Numbered from the stretch's first letter, positions 27,868 to 36,928 are shown. The stretch: 64,000 bases of DNA from Komagataeibacter sp. FNDCF1 (GCF_021295335.1 NZ_JAIWOT010000001.1:3309501-3373500); one strand, 5' to 3'. The notes: generated by a model from the letters alone, not told the origin. A program made the numbers and translations.

Positions 27868-29459
27868 TGCTCAATACGCCGCGTTCATGCCGGGGGATGG
27901 TCACATCCCCCCATCATCTGGCCAGTCAGGCCGGGCTGGATGTGCTCAAGGCCGGTGGCACCGCGCTGGAGGCCGCCGTCGCTACGGCGGCAGCACTTGC
28001 GGTCGTCTACCCGCACATGACCGGCATTGGCGGTGATGCCTTCTGGCTGACCATGTGGCCCGATGGCCGTGTGGAAACGATCGACGCCTGCGGGGCGGCG
28101 GCGGCCCGGGCCGATGCGGGCTTCTACCATGCGGCGGGGCTGGACGCCATTCCGTGGCGGGGCCCGCTTGCGGCCAATACGGTGGCGGGCACCGTGTCCG
28201 GATGGGACATGGCGCTGGGGTGGAGCCATGCCATGGCGCCGGGCCTGCCGCTGGGGCGCGTGTTGCGTGACGCGTTGTACTACGCCGAACAGGGTGCGCC
28301 CGTTACCGCAGGTGCCGCCAGACTGACAGCGCAGAAGGTCGGCGAACTGCGGGACGTGCCGGGGTTTGCCGCCCAGTTCATGCCCGGTGGCAGACTGCCG
28401 GAGGCGGGCGATATCCTGCACAATCCCCGCCTTGCCACTACGCTGCGCCATCTGGTGGATGACGGGCTGGACAGTTTCTACCGTGGCAGGGTGGCGCGCG
28501 AACTCGCTGCCGACCTGACCGATCTGGGCAGCCCGCTTACGCTGGCGGACCTGCAGGCGCATCGTGCCAGCCACCAGCCCGCACTGCATGCGCGTATCCA
28601 CGGGGCGGACCTGTACAACATGGCGCCGCCCACGCAGGGCGTGGCCTCGCTGCTGATCCTTGCCCTGTTCGACCGGCTGCGCGCGGGACAGGCGGATGAT
28701 TTCGATTACCTGCACGGCCTGGTGGAAGCGACCAAGCAGGCCTTCCGCTACCGTGATACCCATGTGGGTGATCCCGCCTACATGACCGTGCGGGCGCAGG
28801 ATATCCTAAATGACCACAAGGCGCTGGACCGCATGGCCGCCGCCATCAACCCCGACAGGGCAGCCCCCTGGCCATGGCCGTCACAGGTGGGGGATACGGT
28901 CTGGCTGGGCGTGATCGATTCCGACGGGCTGGCCGTGAGCATGATCCAGAGCCTGTATTTCGAATATGGATCGGGCATCGTGCTGCCGCGTACCGGTGTG
29001 GTCTGGCAGAACCGGGGTTCCAGCTTCGGCCTTGATGCGCAGGGCTGGAACGGCCTGCGACCGGGGCGCAAGCCCTTCCATACCCTCAATCCCGCCGGGG
29101 CCCGGCTGGATGACGGCCGCACCATGGTCTATGGCACCATGGGGGGAGAAGGACAGCCGCAGACGCAGGCGGCGCTTTTTACCCGCTATGCCCGTTATGG
29201 TGTGCCGCTGCAGCAGGCGGTCACCGCGCCACGCTGGCTGCTGGGCCGTACATGGGGTGAAGCAAGTGTCAGCCTGAAATACGAGGACCGTTTCGACCCC
29301 GAGGTGATTGCCCGCATGCAGGCGGCGGGCCACCAGATGGAACGGGTTGCGGCATTTTCGTCCATGATGGGCCACGCGGGCGCACTGGTGCGCCATCCCT
29401 CCGGCCTGCTGGAGGGGGCGGCCGACCCGCGCAGTGATGGATGCGTGGCGGCATGGTAG
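27867..29459 (+). CDS. HpxW-like Ntn hydrolase (gamma-glutamyltranspeptidase family), probable oxamate amidohydrolase
   Basis: A 530-residue self-cleaving precursor. The nucleophilic Thr is T344 in GDTVWLGVID, where autoproteolysis should give a large N-terminal and a small C-terminal subunit. GSGIVLPRTGVVWQNRG follows as in the family. It has no signal peptide, unlike periplasmic GGT. HpxW of Klebsiella is an oxamate amidohydrolase of this family and sits beside HpxX and HpxY, matching the order here. That makes oxamate to oxalate plus ammonia the likely reaction. A cytoplasmic gamma-glutamyl hydrolase is the alternative. Confidence 0.8.
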   Translation: MLNTPRSCRGMVTSPHHLASQAGLDVLKAGGTALEAAVATAAALAVVYPHMTGIGGDAFWLTMWPDGRVETIDACGAAAARADAGFYHAAGLDAIPWRGPLAANTVAGTVSGWDMALGWSHAMAPGLPLGRVLRDALYYAEQGAPVTAGAARLTAQKVGELRDVPGFAAQFMPGGRLPEAGDILHNPRLATTLRHLVDDGLDSFYRGRVARELAADLTDLGSPLTLADLQAHRASHQPALHARIHGADLYNMAPPTQGVASLLILALFDRLRAGQADDFDYLHGLVEATKQAFRYRDTHVGDPAYMTVRAQDILNDHKALDRMAAAINPDRAAPWPWPSQVGDTVWLGVIDSDGLAVSMIQSLYFEYGSGIVLPRTGVVWQNRGSSFGLDAQGWNGLRPGRKPFHTLNPAGARLDDGRTMVYGTMGGEGQPQTQAALFTRYARYGVPLQQAVTAPRWLLGRTWGEASVSLKYEDRFDPEVIARMQAAGHQMERVAAFSSMMGHAGALVRHPSGLLEGAADPRSDGCVAAW

Positions 29460-30724
29460 CCACGATGGTGGCCATGGACACACCATCAGGCCAGCGCGCG
29501 GTGGCGCGTTGCACCGAACTGGGGCGCGCGCCGTATTCGGATATGGAAGGCGGGTTGTTCCGGCCCTATCTCGGCCCTGCCTACCGTGCGACGTGTAGCC
29601 GGCTGGTGGCATGGATGCATGACGCGGGCATGACCACGCGCATGGACGCGGCGGGCAACCTTGTTGCCCGGTATGAGGGACTGGCCCCCGATGCCCCGGT
29701 CGTGCTGCTCGGCTCGCATATCGACAGCGTGCGTGATGGTGGCTTTTACGATGGCATGCTGGGCGTGATCCTGGGCATCGAGACGGTGGCCCATTTTGCC
29801 CGTACGGGCAGACGCTTCCGCTTCGCGCTGGAAGTCATCGGGTTTGGAGATGAGGAGGGATCGCGCTTTCCAACCGGCATGCTGACCTCGCACGCGGTGG
29901 CGGGACTCCTGCGCGAACCCGACCCGGCCATGCCTGACTGGGCCGGGACCGAGACGCTGGCGGGCGCGCTGGAAGGCTTCGGGCTGGATACAGGGCGGAT
30001 GCATACCGCATCGCGCAGGGATGACCCGGTCATGGCTTATGTCGAGGCCCATATAGAACAGGGTCCGGCGCTGGAAGCACGGGACCGCCCGCTGGGCGTG
30101 GTCAGCGCCATCGCCGCCCAGCAGCGCTACAGCATGACCCTGCACGGCATGGCGGGCCATGCGGGCACGGTGGCCATGGCGCTGCGCCGTGACGCGCTGG
30201 CGGCGGCGGCCGAGATCGTTCTTGCGGCCGAGCGGATCGGGCGCGCGGGGGCGGACGGGCTGGTGGCCACGGTTGGCGCGCTGGACGTGGCGCCGGGGGC
30301 GGCCAACGTGGTGCCGGGGACGGTGGTGATGAGCCTTGATGTCCGCGCCGGTACCAATGCGGCGCGTGACGGGGCGGTGGCCGCCATACTGGATGTGGCC
30401 CGCCAGACCTGCCGCACGCGCGGGCTGGAAATCGACATTACCCTCAAGCTGGACCTTGATGCCACGCCATGTGACGGGCGGCTGACCGCGCTCATGGAAC
30501 GCGCGGTGGACAGCGTGACCGGCCTGCCCGCCCCCCTGCTGGTCAGCGGGGCGGGGCATGATGCGATGATCATGGCGCATCTGGCCCCGGTTTCCATGCT
30601 GTTCATCCGCTGTGCCGGAGGGATCAGCCACAACCCCGCCGAATCCGTGACCGGGGCGGATGCGGATGTCGCGCTGCGTGCCCTGATTGCCTTTGTCGGA
30701 TTTTTGGAAAGACATCCTGGATGA
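29453..30724 (+). CDS. Zn-dependent hydantoinase/carbamoylase family amidohydrolase, probable allantoate amidohydrolase
   Basis: A 423-residue M20-related metal enzyme. Binuclear-site residues appear in order: His in GSHIDSVRDGG, Asp in FYDGMLG, Glu pair in DEEGSRF, His in EAHIEQGP and His in GGISHNPAE. The lid domain contains HGMAGHAGT. The family covers N-carbamoyl-amino-acid hydrolases, beta-ureidopropionase and allantoate amidohydrolase (AllC/HpxK). The PuuE and aminotransferase genes downstream make allantoate to ureidoglycine the best assignment. The ATG at 29453 overlaps the upstream stop; an ATG at 29441 is also in frame. Confidence 0.85.
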   Translation: MVATMVAMDTPSGQRAVARCTELGRAPYSDMEGGLFRPYLGPAYRATCSRLVAWMHDAGMTTRMDAAGNLVARYEGLAPDAPVVLLGSHIDSVRDGGFYDGMLGVILGIETVAHFARTGRRFRFALEVIGFGDEEGSRFPTGMLTSHAVAGLLREPDPAMPDWAGTETLAGALEGFGLDTGRMHTASRRDDPVMAYVEAHIEQGPALEARDRPLGVVSAIAAQQRYSMTLHGMAGHAGTVAMALRRDALAAAAEIVLAAERIGRAGADGLVATVGALDVAPGAANVVPGTVVMSLDVRAGTNAARDGAVAAILDVARQTCRTRGLEIDITLKLDLDATPCDGRLTALMERAVDSVTGLPAPLLVSGAGHDAMIMAHLAPVSMLFIRCAGGISHNPAESVTGADADVALRALIAFVGFLERHPG

Positions 30725-31950
30725 CACAGCCCTTCCATGGCCAGATCAACCCTCCCGCCCGGCTGCTGATGGGACCGGGGCCGGTCAATGTCCACCCGCG
30801 CGTGCTGCGCGCCATGGCAGCCGACATGCTGGGGCAGTTCGACCCCGAAATGACGGACTACATGAACCAGACGATGGACCTTTACCGTCAGGTTTTCATG
30901 ACCGCAAACCGCTGGACCATGCTGGTCGATGGCACGGCGCGCGCGGGTATCGAGGCGGCCCTCGTCTCGCTGGTCGAACCGGGGATGAAACTGCTGATTG
31001 TGCGCGCGGGCCGCTTTGGCCTGCTGCTGTCGGAAATCGCGGCCCGCATCGGGGCCGAAATCGCAACACTGGACATTCCGTGGGGGGAAGTGGCCACGCT
31101 GGAGCAGATCGAGGCGGCGATCAGGACCCATCGGCCGCAGGTGCTGGCATGCATCCATGGCGATACCTCCACCACCATGGCCCAGCCGCTGGATGGCCTG
31201 GGCGCGCTGTGCCGCCAGTACGATGTGCTGTCCTATGTCGATGCCACGGCCACGCTGGGCGGCATGCCGGTTGCGACCGACTGCTGGGGGGTGGATGTGG
31301 TCAGCGGTGGCCTGCAGAAATGCATGGGCGGGCCGCCGGGTTCATCGCCCATCACCATTTCCGACCGGGCGGCTGCGCATATCTTCGCCCGCCGCCATGT
31401 GGAAGCCGGCATCCGTGGCAGCGATACGGCGGATGGCACGCGCCTGCGCATTGCGTCGAACTATCTCGATCTGGCCATGATCATGGATTACTGGTCCGAA
31501 AGGCGGCTCAACCACCATACCGAGGCGACAAGCATGCTGTACGCCGCGCGCGAGGCGGCGCGCGTGATGCTGGAAGAAGGGCTGGATGCCCGCTTCGCCC
31601 GCCATGCCGCTGCTTCGAAAGCCATGGGGGCGGGCCTGCGCGCCATGGGGCTGGAACTGTTTGGCAGCGACATGCACCGCATGACCAACGTGACGGGTGT
31701 GTACATTCCCCAGGGCATTGATGGCGAGCGCGTGCGCGCCCGCATGCGTGAGGATTTCGAGATCGAGATCGGCTCCGCCTTCGGCCCGCTGCAGGGCAGG
31801 ATCTGGCGTATCGGTGCCATGGGCTACAATGCCGAGAAGCACAAGGTGCTGCTTACGCTGGGCGCACTGGAAGCGGTACTGCGCGCCGAAGGCTACGGTT
31901 TTACCGCCGGTGCCGGTGTTGATGCTGCTCTCGCCACCTATAACGCCTGA
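30721..31950 (+). CDS. pucG: (S)-ureidoglycine-glyoxylate aminotransferase (class V)
   Basis: A 409-residue PLP enzyme of the alanine-glyoxylate aminotransferase fold. The Schiff-base lysine is K200 in GGLQKCMGGPPG, and MGPGPVNVHPRV is the usual N-terminal motif. In purine catabolism the PucG/HpxJ branch transfers nitrogen from ureidoglycine to glyoxylate, giving glycine and oxalurate. The placement right after allantoate amidohydrolase (4-base overlap) supports this over serine- or alanine-glyoxylate activity. Confidence 0.82.
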   Translation: MTQPFHGQINPPARLLMGPGPVNVHPRVLRAMAADMLGQFDPEMTDYMNQTMDLYRQVFMTANRWTMLVDGTARAGIEAALVSLVEPGMKLLIVRAGRFGLLLSEIAARIGAEIATLDIPWGEVATLEQIEAAIRTHRPQVLACIHGDTSTTMAQPLDGLGALCRQYDVLSYVDATATLGGMPVATDCWGVDVVSGGLQKCMGGPPGSSPITISDRAAAHIFARRHVEAGIRGSDTADGTRLRIASNYLDLAMIMDYWSERRLNHHTEATSMLYAAREAARVMLEEGLDARFARHAAASKAMGAGLRAMGLELFGSDMHRMTNVTGVYIPQGIDGERVRARMREDFEIEIGSAFGPLQGRIWRIGAMGYNAEKHKVLLTLGALEAVLRAEGYGFTAGAGVDAALATYNA

Positions 31951-31970
31951 TAACCGGAGAGCACGCCAGT

Positions 31971-32882
31971 ATGCCTGAAGCACAAGCCTACCCGCGTGAT
32001 CTTGTGGGATACGGGCGTAATCCGCCCGATGCGAAATGGCCCGGCGGGGCGCGCATCGCCGTTCAGTTCGTGATCAATTATGAGGAGGGGGCCGAGAATT
32101 CGGTCCTGCACGGTGATCGCGGGTCAGAGGCGTTCCTGTCCGAAATGGTGGGCGCGCACTCCATTCCCGGCGCGCGCGCCATTGCAATGGAAAGCCTGTA
32201 TGAATATGGCGCGCGCGCCGGATTCTGGCGGCTGCACCGCATCTTTACCCGGCGCCAGCAGCCACTTACGGTATTTGGCGTGGCGGCGGCCATGGCGCGG
32301 AATCCGGAAGCGGTGGCTGCGATGAAGGAAGCCGGGTGGGAGATCGCATCCCATGGGCTGCGCTGGATCGACTACCAGCATGTGCCCGAAGCGGTGGAAC
32401 GGGCGCATATACACGAATGTATCGCACTGCATGCCAGACTGACCGGATCACGCCCGCTGGGCTGGTACCAGGGCCGCACCAGCCCCAATACCGCCCGTCT
32501 GGTCGCGGAAGAAGGCGGCTTTGTATACGACGCGGATTCCTATGCCGATGACCTGCCGTATTACGACCGCAGCCATGGCCGCGCGCAGTTGGTCGTGCCC
32601 TATACGCTGGATGTGAACGACATGCGCTTCGTGGCCCTGAACGGCTTTACCGAAGGGGAGCAGTTCTTCAACTACCTGCGCGACACCTTTGACGAACTGT
32701 ATGAGGAGGGGGCGGACAAACCGCGCATGATGTCGGTCGGCCTGCACTGCCGTGTTGCGGGCCGTCCGGGCCGGGCGCGGACGGTGGCGCGTTTTCTGGA
32801 TTACATTGCCACGCGTGAGAAGGTATGGGTCGCGACACGGCTTGATATCGCGCGCCACTGGCTGAAGGTGCATCCGGCATGA
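31971..32882 (+). CDS. puuE: Allantoinase, PuuE polysaccharide-deacetylase type
   Basis: A 303-residue NodB-fold protein. It opens with the PuuE hallmark YPRDLVGYGRNPPDAKWPGGARIAVQ region and contains ENSVLHGD, SHGLRWIDYQ and the C-terminal catalytic-loop sequence GLHCRVAGRPGRA. PuuE hydrolyses allantoin to allantoate and is unrelated to the amidohydrolase-type allantoinase. Its presence means the hydantoinase-like gene at 22083 is not needed for this step. It overlaps uraD by 4 bases. Confidence 0.93.
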   Translation: MPEAQAYPRDLVGYGRNPPDAKWPGGARIAVQFVINYEEGAENSVLHGDRGSEAFLSEMVGAHSIPGARAIAMESLYEYGARAGFWRLHRIFTRRQQPLTVFGVAAAMARNPEAVAAMKEAGWEIASHGLRWIDYQHVPEAVERAHIHECIALHARLTGSRPLGWYQGRTSPNTARLVAEEGGFVYDADSYADDLPYYDRSHGRAQLVVPYTLDVNDMRFVALNGFTEGEQFFNYLRDTFDELYEEGADKPRMMSVGLHCRVAGRPGRARTVARFLDYIATREKVWVATRLDIARHWLKVHPA

Positions 32883-33406
32883 AAAACGTGATGGACCGGG
32901 TCGATGCAATGTCCGCGGTGCGGTTTGTCGAACTGTTCGGCCCGATATACGAGCACTCGCCCTGGATTGCCCGGCGCGCACACGCCCATGCGCCCTTTGC
33001 GGACCGCGATGCCATGCTCGCTGCCATGCGTCATGAACTGGACCGGGCGACGGAGGCGGAAAAGATGGCGCTGATCCGCGCCCATCCCGAACTGGCGCAG
33101 CGCATGGGCGTGGACCCGACGCTCACATCGGCTTCGGCTGCCGAGCAGGCGTGCGCCGGGCTGGACCGCCTGACACCGGACGAATTCGCGACCTTCCGCG
33201 CCCTGAATGATGCCTATACCGCCAAATTCGGCATTCCGTTCATCATCTGCGTGCGGCAGTCGGACAAGGAGGGCATTCTGAACGGGCTGTACGCCCGGCT
33301 GGAAAACACGTTCGAGGCCGAACAGCAGGCCGCCCTGCGTGAAATCAACAGGATTGCCGCCCTGCGGCTGGCCGATGTGCTGGCACGGCTGGAGCAGGAA
33401 CCATGA
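32879..33406 (+). CDS. uraD: OHCU decarboxylase
   Basis: A 175-residue all-helical enzyme that converts OHCU to (S)-allantoin. Family marks are a catalytic His in HPELAQRMG, LNDAYTAKFGIPFIICVR and the C-terminal helix EINRIAALRLADVL. It overlaps both neighbours by 4 bases, so puuE-uraD-uraH are translated as a unit. Confidence 0.94.
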   Translation: MKNVMDRVDAMSAVRFVELFGPIYEHSPWIARRAHAHAPFADRDAMLAAMRHELDRATEAEKMALIRAHPELAQRMGVDPTLTSASAAEQACAGLDRLTPDEFATFRALNDAYTAKFGIPFIICVRQSDKEGILNGLYARLENTFEAEQQAALREINRIAALRLADVLARLEQEP

Positions 33407-33759
33407 GCACCCTTTCCACCCACGTTCTCGACCTTGTTTCAGGCAGGCCCGCCGCAGGCATGGCGATCAGCCTGTGGGCGGGGCAGGGCTGCCTGTTCCG
33501 TGGCGTGACCAATGCGGATGGCCGCTGCCCGGAACTGGGCCAGCAGACCGGGGACATGCAGGCCGGTTCCTACCGTCTGGAATTCAGCGTGGCGGATTAT
33601 TTCCGCAGCCGCGCTGTCGCGCTGTCGGACCCGCCATTCCTTGACGTGGTGCCCATCGCCTTTGGCATGGCGCGGGGGGCACCGGGGGAAAAAGGCGGGC
33701 ATTACCACGTGCCGCTTCTGGTCTCGCCCTACGGGTTTTCGACCTATCGCGGCAGTTGA
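33403..33759 (+). CDS. uraH: 5-hydroxyisourate hydrolase (transthyretin-related)
   Basis: A 118-residue beta-sandwich enzyme that opens the 5-hydroxyisourate ring to OHCU. The N-terminal STHVLDLVSGRPA carries the active-site His, HYHVPLLVSPYGFSTY follows, and it ends in the signature YRGS. It has no signal peptide. It is the last gene of the purine-catabolic operon. Confidence 0.95.
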   Translation: MSTLSTHVLDLVSGRPAAGMAISLWAGQGCLFRGVTNADGRCPELGQQTGDMQAGSYRLEFSVADYFRSRAVALSDPPFLDVVPIAFGMARGAPGEKGGHYHVPLLVSPYGFSTYRGS

Positions 33760-33779
33760 GGGACCGAGATAAGGTTTTG

Positions 33780-33846
33780 GTGAAGCTTTTTTCAAAAAGC
33801 TTCGAAGCACGCCGCCTTTCTGAAAAAAGGCGGCACCCAAAAACTT
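33780..33846. repeat. Paired-hairpin intergenic repeat, copy C (intact)
   Basis: Almost identical to copy B: GAAGCTTTTT/AAAAAGCTTC hairpin, then GCCGCCTTTCT/AAAAAAGGCGGC hairpin with a T-to-C change in the second arm, then CACCC. A preceding AAGGTTTTG resembles the AGGTTTCTG before copy B, so the unit extends slightly upstream. It lies between convergent uraH and icd. Confidence 0.9.
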
Positions 33847-33875
33847 TTCCTGCCCCTCTTTGGCCATCCCAAGGA

Positions 33876-33912
33876 AAAAGGGCCGTGGCGGATCAAACGC
33901 CACGGCCCTTTT
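33876..33912. terminator. Bidirectional terminator between uraH and icd
   Basis: A perfect 15-bp stem (33876-33890 with 33898-33912) and a GATCAAA loop. A-tract and T-tract flank it on both strands, so it can end transcription of both convergent genes. Confidence 0.9.
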
Positions 33913-33954
33913 CCATATTCCGCGACAGGCTGGCTGCCGCAGGGTCAGACCGTA

Positions 33955-34983
33955 TCAGACCAGCGCCTGCTTCAGGGCTGCGGTCAGGTCGGTCGTGGTG
34001 GCCTTGCCGCCCAGATCACCCGTGCGCACCGCGCCGGAGGTGATGACCTTCTCGATGGCCTTGTCGATGCGGCTGGCCAGATCCTGGCGGCCCACATGCG
34101 CCAGCATCATGTTGGCAGCCAGCAGCAGCGATGTCGGGTTGGCCTTGTTCTGGCCCGCAATGTCGGGCGCCGAGCCATGCACGGCCTCGAACACTGCAGC
34201 CTTCTCACCAATATTGGCGCCCGGTGCCAGACCAAGCCCGCCAACCAGGCCCGCCGTCAGGTCGGACAGGATGTCACCGAACAGGTTGGTGGTGACGATG
34301 CAGTCATACTGCCACGGGTCGGTCACAAGCTGCATGGCGCAGGCGTCAACGATGCGCTCGTTCACTTCCACGCGGCCTTCATATTCCTTGGCGACCTTGC
34401 GGCCTTCTTCCAGGAACAGGCCGGTCAGCAGCTTGAGGATGTTGGCCTTGTGCACCAGGGTCACGCGCTTGCGGTTGTTCTTGACCGCGTATTCAAAGGC
34501 GTAGCGGACAATGCGGTTGCATTCCCTGCGTGTGGTGTAGCCTGCGCTGGTGGCGATGGCGTGCGGGTCATCACCGTAGGGAATGTAGTTTTCCATCGCC
34601 GCGTAGTACCCTTCGAGGTTCTCGCGGAAGATGACGAGGTTGATGTTCTCGAACCGGCCGCCGGGCACGATGGTCTTTGTGGGGCGGACATTCGCGAACA
34701 GGCCGAACTCCTGGCGCAGTGTCACGTTGATGGACTTGAAGCCGCCACCGACGGGCGTGGTCAGCGGGCCCTTCAGCGCAAGGCCGGTGCGGCGGATGCT
34801 CTCGATGGTTTCCTTGGGGAGCGGGCTGCCGGTGGCGTCGAGTGCCGCGACACCGCCAAGGGCCTTTTCCCATTTGAAGGGTGCATCGACCGCATCCAGG
34901 ATCTCGACAACGGACTGGACAATCTCAGGCCCGATTCCATCACCGGGAATCAGGGTAGCGGGAATTGTTTTTTCTGTGGACAT
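33955..34983 (-). CDS. icd: NAD-type isocitrate dehydrogenase (IDH/IMDH family)
   Basis: A 342-residue decarboxylating dehydrogenase. The substrate loop TPVGGGFKSINVTLRQ and the Arg residues of LFANVRPTKT are present. NLFGDILSDLTAGLVGGLG binds metal and substrate, and HGSAPDIAGQNKANPT is the dinucleotide site. The size and the absence of the large E. coli-type insertion point to the short NAD-using IDH. Isopropylmalate or homoisocitrate dehydrogenase is less likely because the substrate loop lacks their hallmark residues. It is monocistronic, with a 172-base upstream gap. Confidence 0.82.
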   Translation of the reverse strand: MSTEKTIPATLIPGDGIGPEIVQSVVEILDAVDAPFKWEKALGGVAALDATGSPLPKETIESIRRTGLALKGPLTTPVGGGFKSINVTLRQEFGLFANVRPTKTIVPGGRFENINLVIFRENLEGYYAAMENYIPYGDDPHAIATSAGYTTRRECNRIVRYAFEYAVKNNRKRVTLVHKANILKLLTGLFLEEGRKVAKEYEGRVEVNERIVDACAMQLVTDPWQYDCIVTTNLFGDILSDLTAGLVGGLGLAPGANIGEKAAVFEAVHGSAPDIAGQNKANPTSLLLAANMMLAHVGRQDLASRIDKAIEKVITSGAVRTGDLGGKATTTDLTAALKQALV

Positions 34984-35155
34984 TCTCGAACGTCTCCCTT
35001 TGTGCTTGCTACTGAAAAGCGTTTCAGCATGCGCACCGGCTTGGCGGACCCGGTTCGTTGCCGGGTGCCCCGTCGGAACTGGTTAAAAGTCCTAGGCCGC
35101 CCCGCCCCGTGTGACAATCGGGCCACGGGGCCATGGCCGTGCTTTTGCAGTCACA
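34984..35155 (-). promoter_or_regulatory. icd upstream region
   Basis: The region has a short CTGAAA/TTTCAG dyad at about 35020-35035 and a weak CACGG/CCGTG dyad at 35124-35141 that might end transcription of the aminopeptidase gene. The promoter of icd must lie here, but no consensus boxes stand out. Confidence 0.3.
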
Positions 35156-36928
35156 TTATCCGGCGTGCAGCGGCGCGCAGGCGGCTTCAAGCCATGTGCG
35201 TGCCGGACTCTCCAGATGTGGGGCGATCCTTTCGAAAACCCGTGCATGATAGCGGTCCAGCCATGCAGTTTCGTCAGGTTGCAGCAGGACTGTATCAATC
35301 AGCCGCCGGTCAAACGGGGCATGTGTCAGCACCTCGAATTCCAGGAAACTGCGCCTGGCCTCCCCAATGGCGGAAGGCTGGACCAGATGCAGGTTCTCAA
35401 GCCTGATGCCGAACGCGCCGGGGCGGTAGTAGCCCGGTTCGTTGGACAGGATCATCCCCGCGCGCAGCGGCACGGGGCGGAAGACGGGGGCAATCGTTGC
35501 CGGGCCTTCATGCACGGACAGGTAGCTGCCAATGCCATGGCCTGTGCCATGGTCGTAATCCAGTCCCCCTTCCCACAGGGCATGGCGGGCCAGCGCGTCC
35601 AGCGCGTGGCCCGTCACGCCGGTGGGGAAACGCGCGCAAGCCAGGGCAATATGCCCGCGCAGCACGCGGGTGAAGGCATCGCGGACCGTATTGTCCGGTG
35701 CGTCAGGCCCGGTCCAGACGGTGCGGGTGATATCGGTGGTGCCAAAGGGATACTGCCCGCCACTGTCGATCAGATAGACCTCGTTCGCACGCAGGGCGCG
35801 GTTGGTCCCGGGGGTGACACGGTAATGGATGACCGCGCCGTTCGGTCCCGCGCCGGAAATGGCGGGGAAGCTTTCCTCACGGTAATCGGGGCTTGCGGCC
35901 CGGAAGCGGTCGAGCTGTTCCGCCGCGTCCAGTTCCGTGGTGCGGGTGGCGTTGTGGTCCAGCCAGTGCAGGAAGCGGCATATCGCCACGCCATCCAGCA
36001 GGTGAGCGCGGCGGCTGCCTTCCTGCTCGGTCGGGTTCTTGACCGCCTTGGGCAGCACGCATGGGTTTTCCTTGCGGATCACCGTGGCGCCCGCATCCGC
36101 CAGTGTCTGGATGAACCAGATGGCGTTGCTGGTCGGGTCGACCTGCACGCGGGCCGGGGCCAGCGCCCGCAGCGTGTGCTCCAGCGCATCGGGGGGCAGC
36201 ACGGTCACGTCCGCCCCCAGCCAGGCGCGGGTCGTGTCCGACAGCTTGGCCGGATCGACCAGCAGGGTCACATGCCCGGTATCATGCATGATGGCGAAGG
36301 ACAGGGTAAGCGGGGTATAGGGCACGTCACGCCCGCGGATATTGAGCAGCCAGGCAATGGAGGCCGGATCGCTCAGTACCAGCGCGCTTTCACCCGCGTC
36401 GCGCAGGCTGGCGGCAAGGGTGGCGCGCTTGTCGTGGCTGGACTGGCCTGCCAGGTCCTCCGGCTGGGGCACGCAGGGGGTGCAGGGTGCGGCGGGGCGG
36501 TCGGTCCAGATCCGGTCCACCGGATTGGCGGGCAGGGCGACAAGCGTCAGCCCCGCATCGCTGAAGGGGCGCAGCGCGCTTTCGCTGATCAGGCGCGGGT
36601 CGTAGCCGATGCGCCGCGTGCCGCCATGGGTCGCAAGCCAGGTGGGGGGCGGCGTTTCGCGGATGTGCAGCCGCTCCCATGCGGTGGCGTCCACCTGCTG
36701 GTCCATCTGGGTGGTATAGCGCCCGTCGGAGAACACGGCGGCACGGTCGGGCAGGATGGCCGCCATGCCCGCACTGCCGGTAAAGCCGGTCAGCCATGCC
36801 AGCCGTTCGGCACAGGGGGCGACGTATTCGCCCAGATGTTCATCCCCACGGGGCAGGATAAAGCCGTCAACGCCCATCTGGCTGAGAACGGTGCGCAGCG
36901 CGTCAGGTCGGCTGGGGACAGGGGACAT
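35156..36928 (-). CDS. pepP: Aminopeptidase P family protein (Xaa-Pro aminopeptidase, M24B)
   Basis: A 590-residue long-form aminopeptidase P: two creatinase-like N-terminal domains then the pita-bread metal domain. Metal ligands are the two Asp of IDSGGQYPFGTTDITRT, the His of HGTGHGIG, the Glu of NEPGYY and the Glu in FLEFEVLT. It cleaves N-terminal residues before proline. The ATG at 36928 (MSPVPSRPDALR) is preferred over a much longer frame that has no homologous N-terminus. Confidence 0.92.
   Translation of the reverse strand: MSPVPSRPDALRTVLSQMGVDGFILPRGDEHLGEYVAPCAERLAWLTGFTGSAGMAAILPDRAAVFSDGRYTTQMDQQVDATAWERLHIRETPPPTWLATHGGTRRIGYDPRLISESALRPFSDAGLTLVALPANPVDRIWTDRPAAPCTPCVPQPEDLAGQSSHDKRATLAASLRDAGESALVLSDPASIAWLLNIRGRDVPYTPLTLSFAIMHDTGHVTLLVDPAKLSDTTRAWLGADVTVLPPDALEHTLRALAPARVQVDPTSNAIWFIQTLADAGATVIRKENPCVLPKAVKNPTEQEGSRRAHLLDGVAICRFLHWLDHNATRTTELDAAEQLDRFRAASPDYREESFPAISGAGPNGAVIHYRVTPGTNRALRANEVYLIDSGGQYPFGTTDITRTVWTGPDAPDNTVRDAFTRVLRGHIALACARFPTGVTGHALDALARHALWEGGLDYDHGTGHGIGSYLSVHEGPATIAPVFRPVPLRAGMILSNEPGYYRPGAFGIRLENLHLVQPSAIGEARRSFLEFEVLTHAPFDRRLIDTVLLQPDETAWLDRYHARVFERIAPHLESPARTWLEAACAPLHAG

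Noticed and set aside
35124-35141. A CACGG/CCGTG dyad after the aminopeptidase P gene
   Set aside because: The stem is only 5 bp with no T-tract, too weak to call a terminator.
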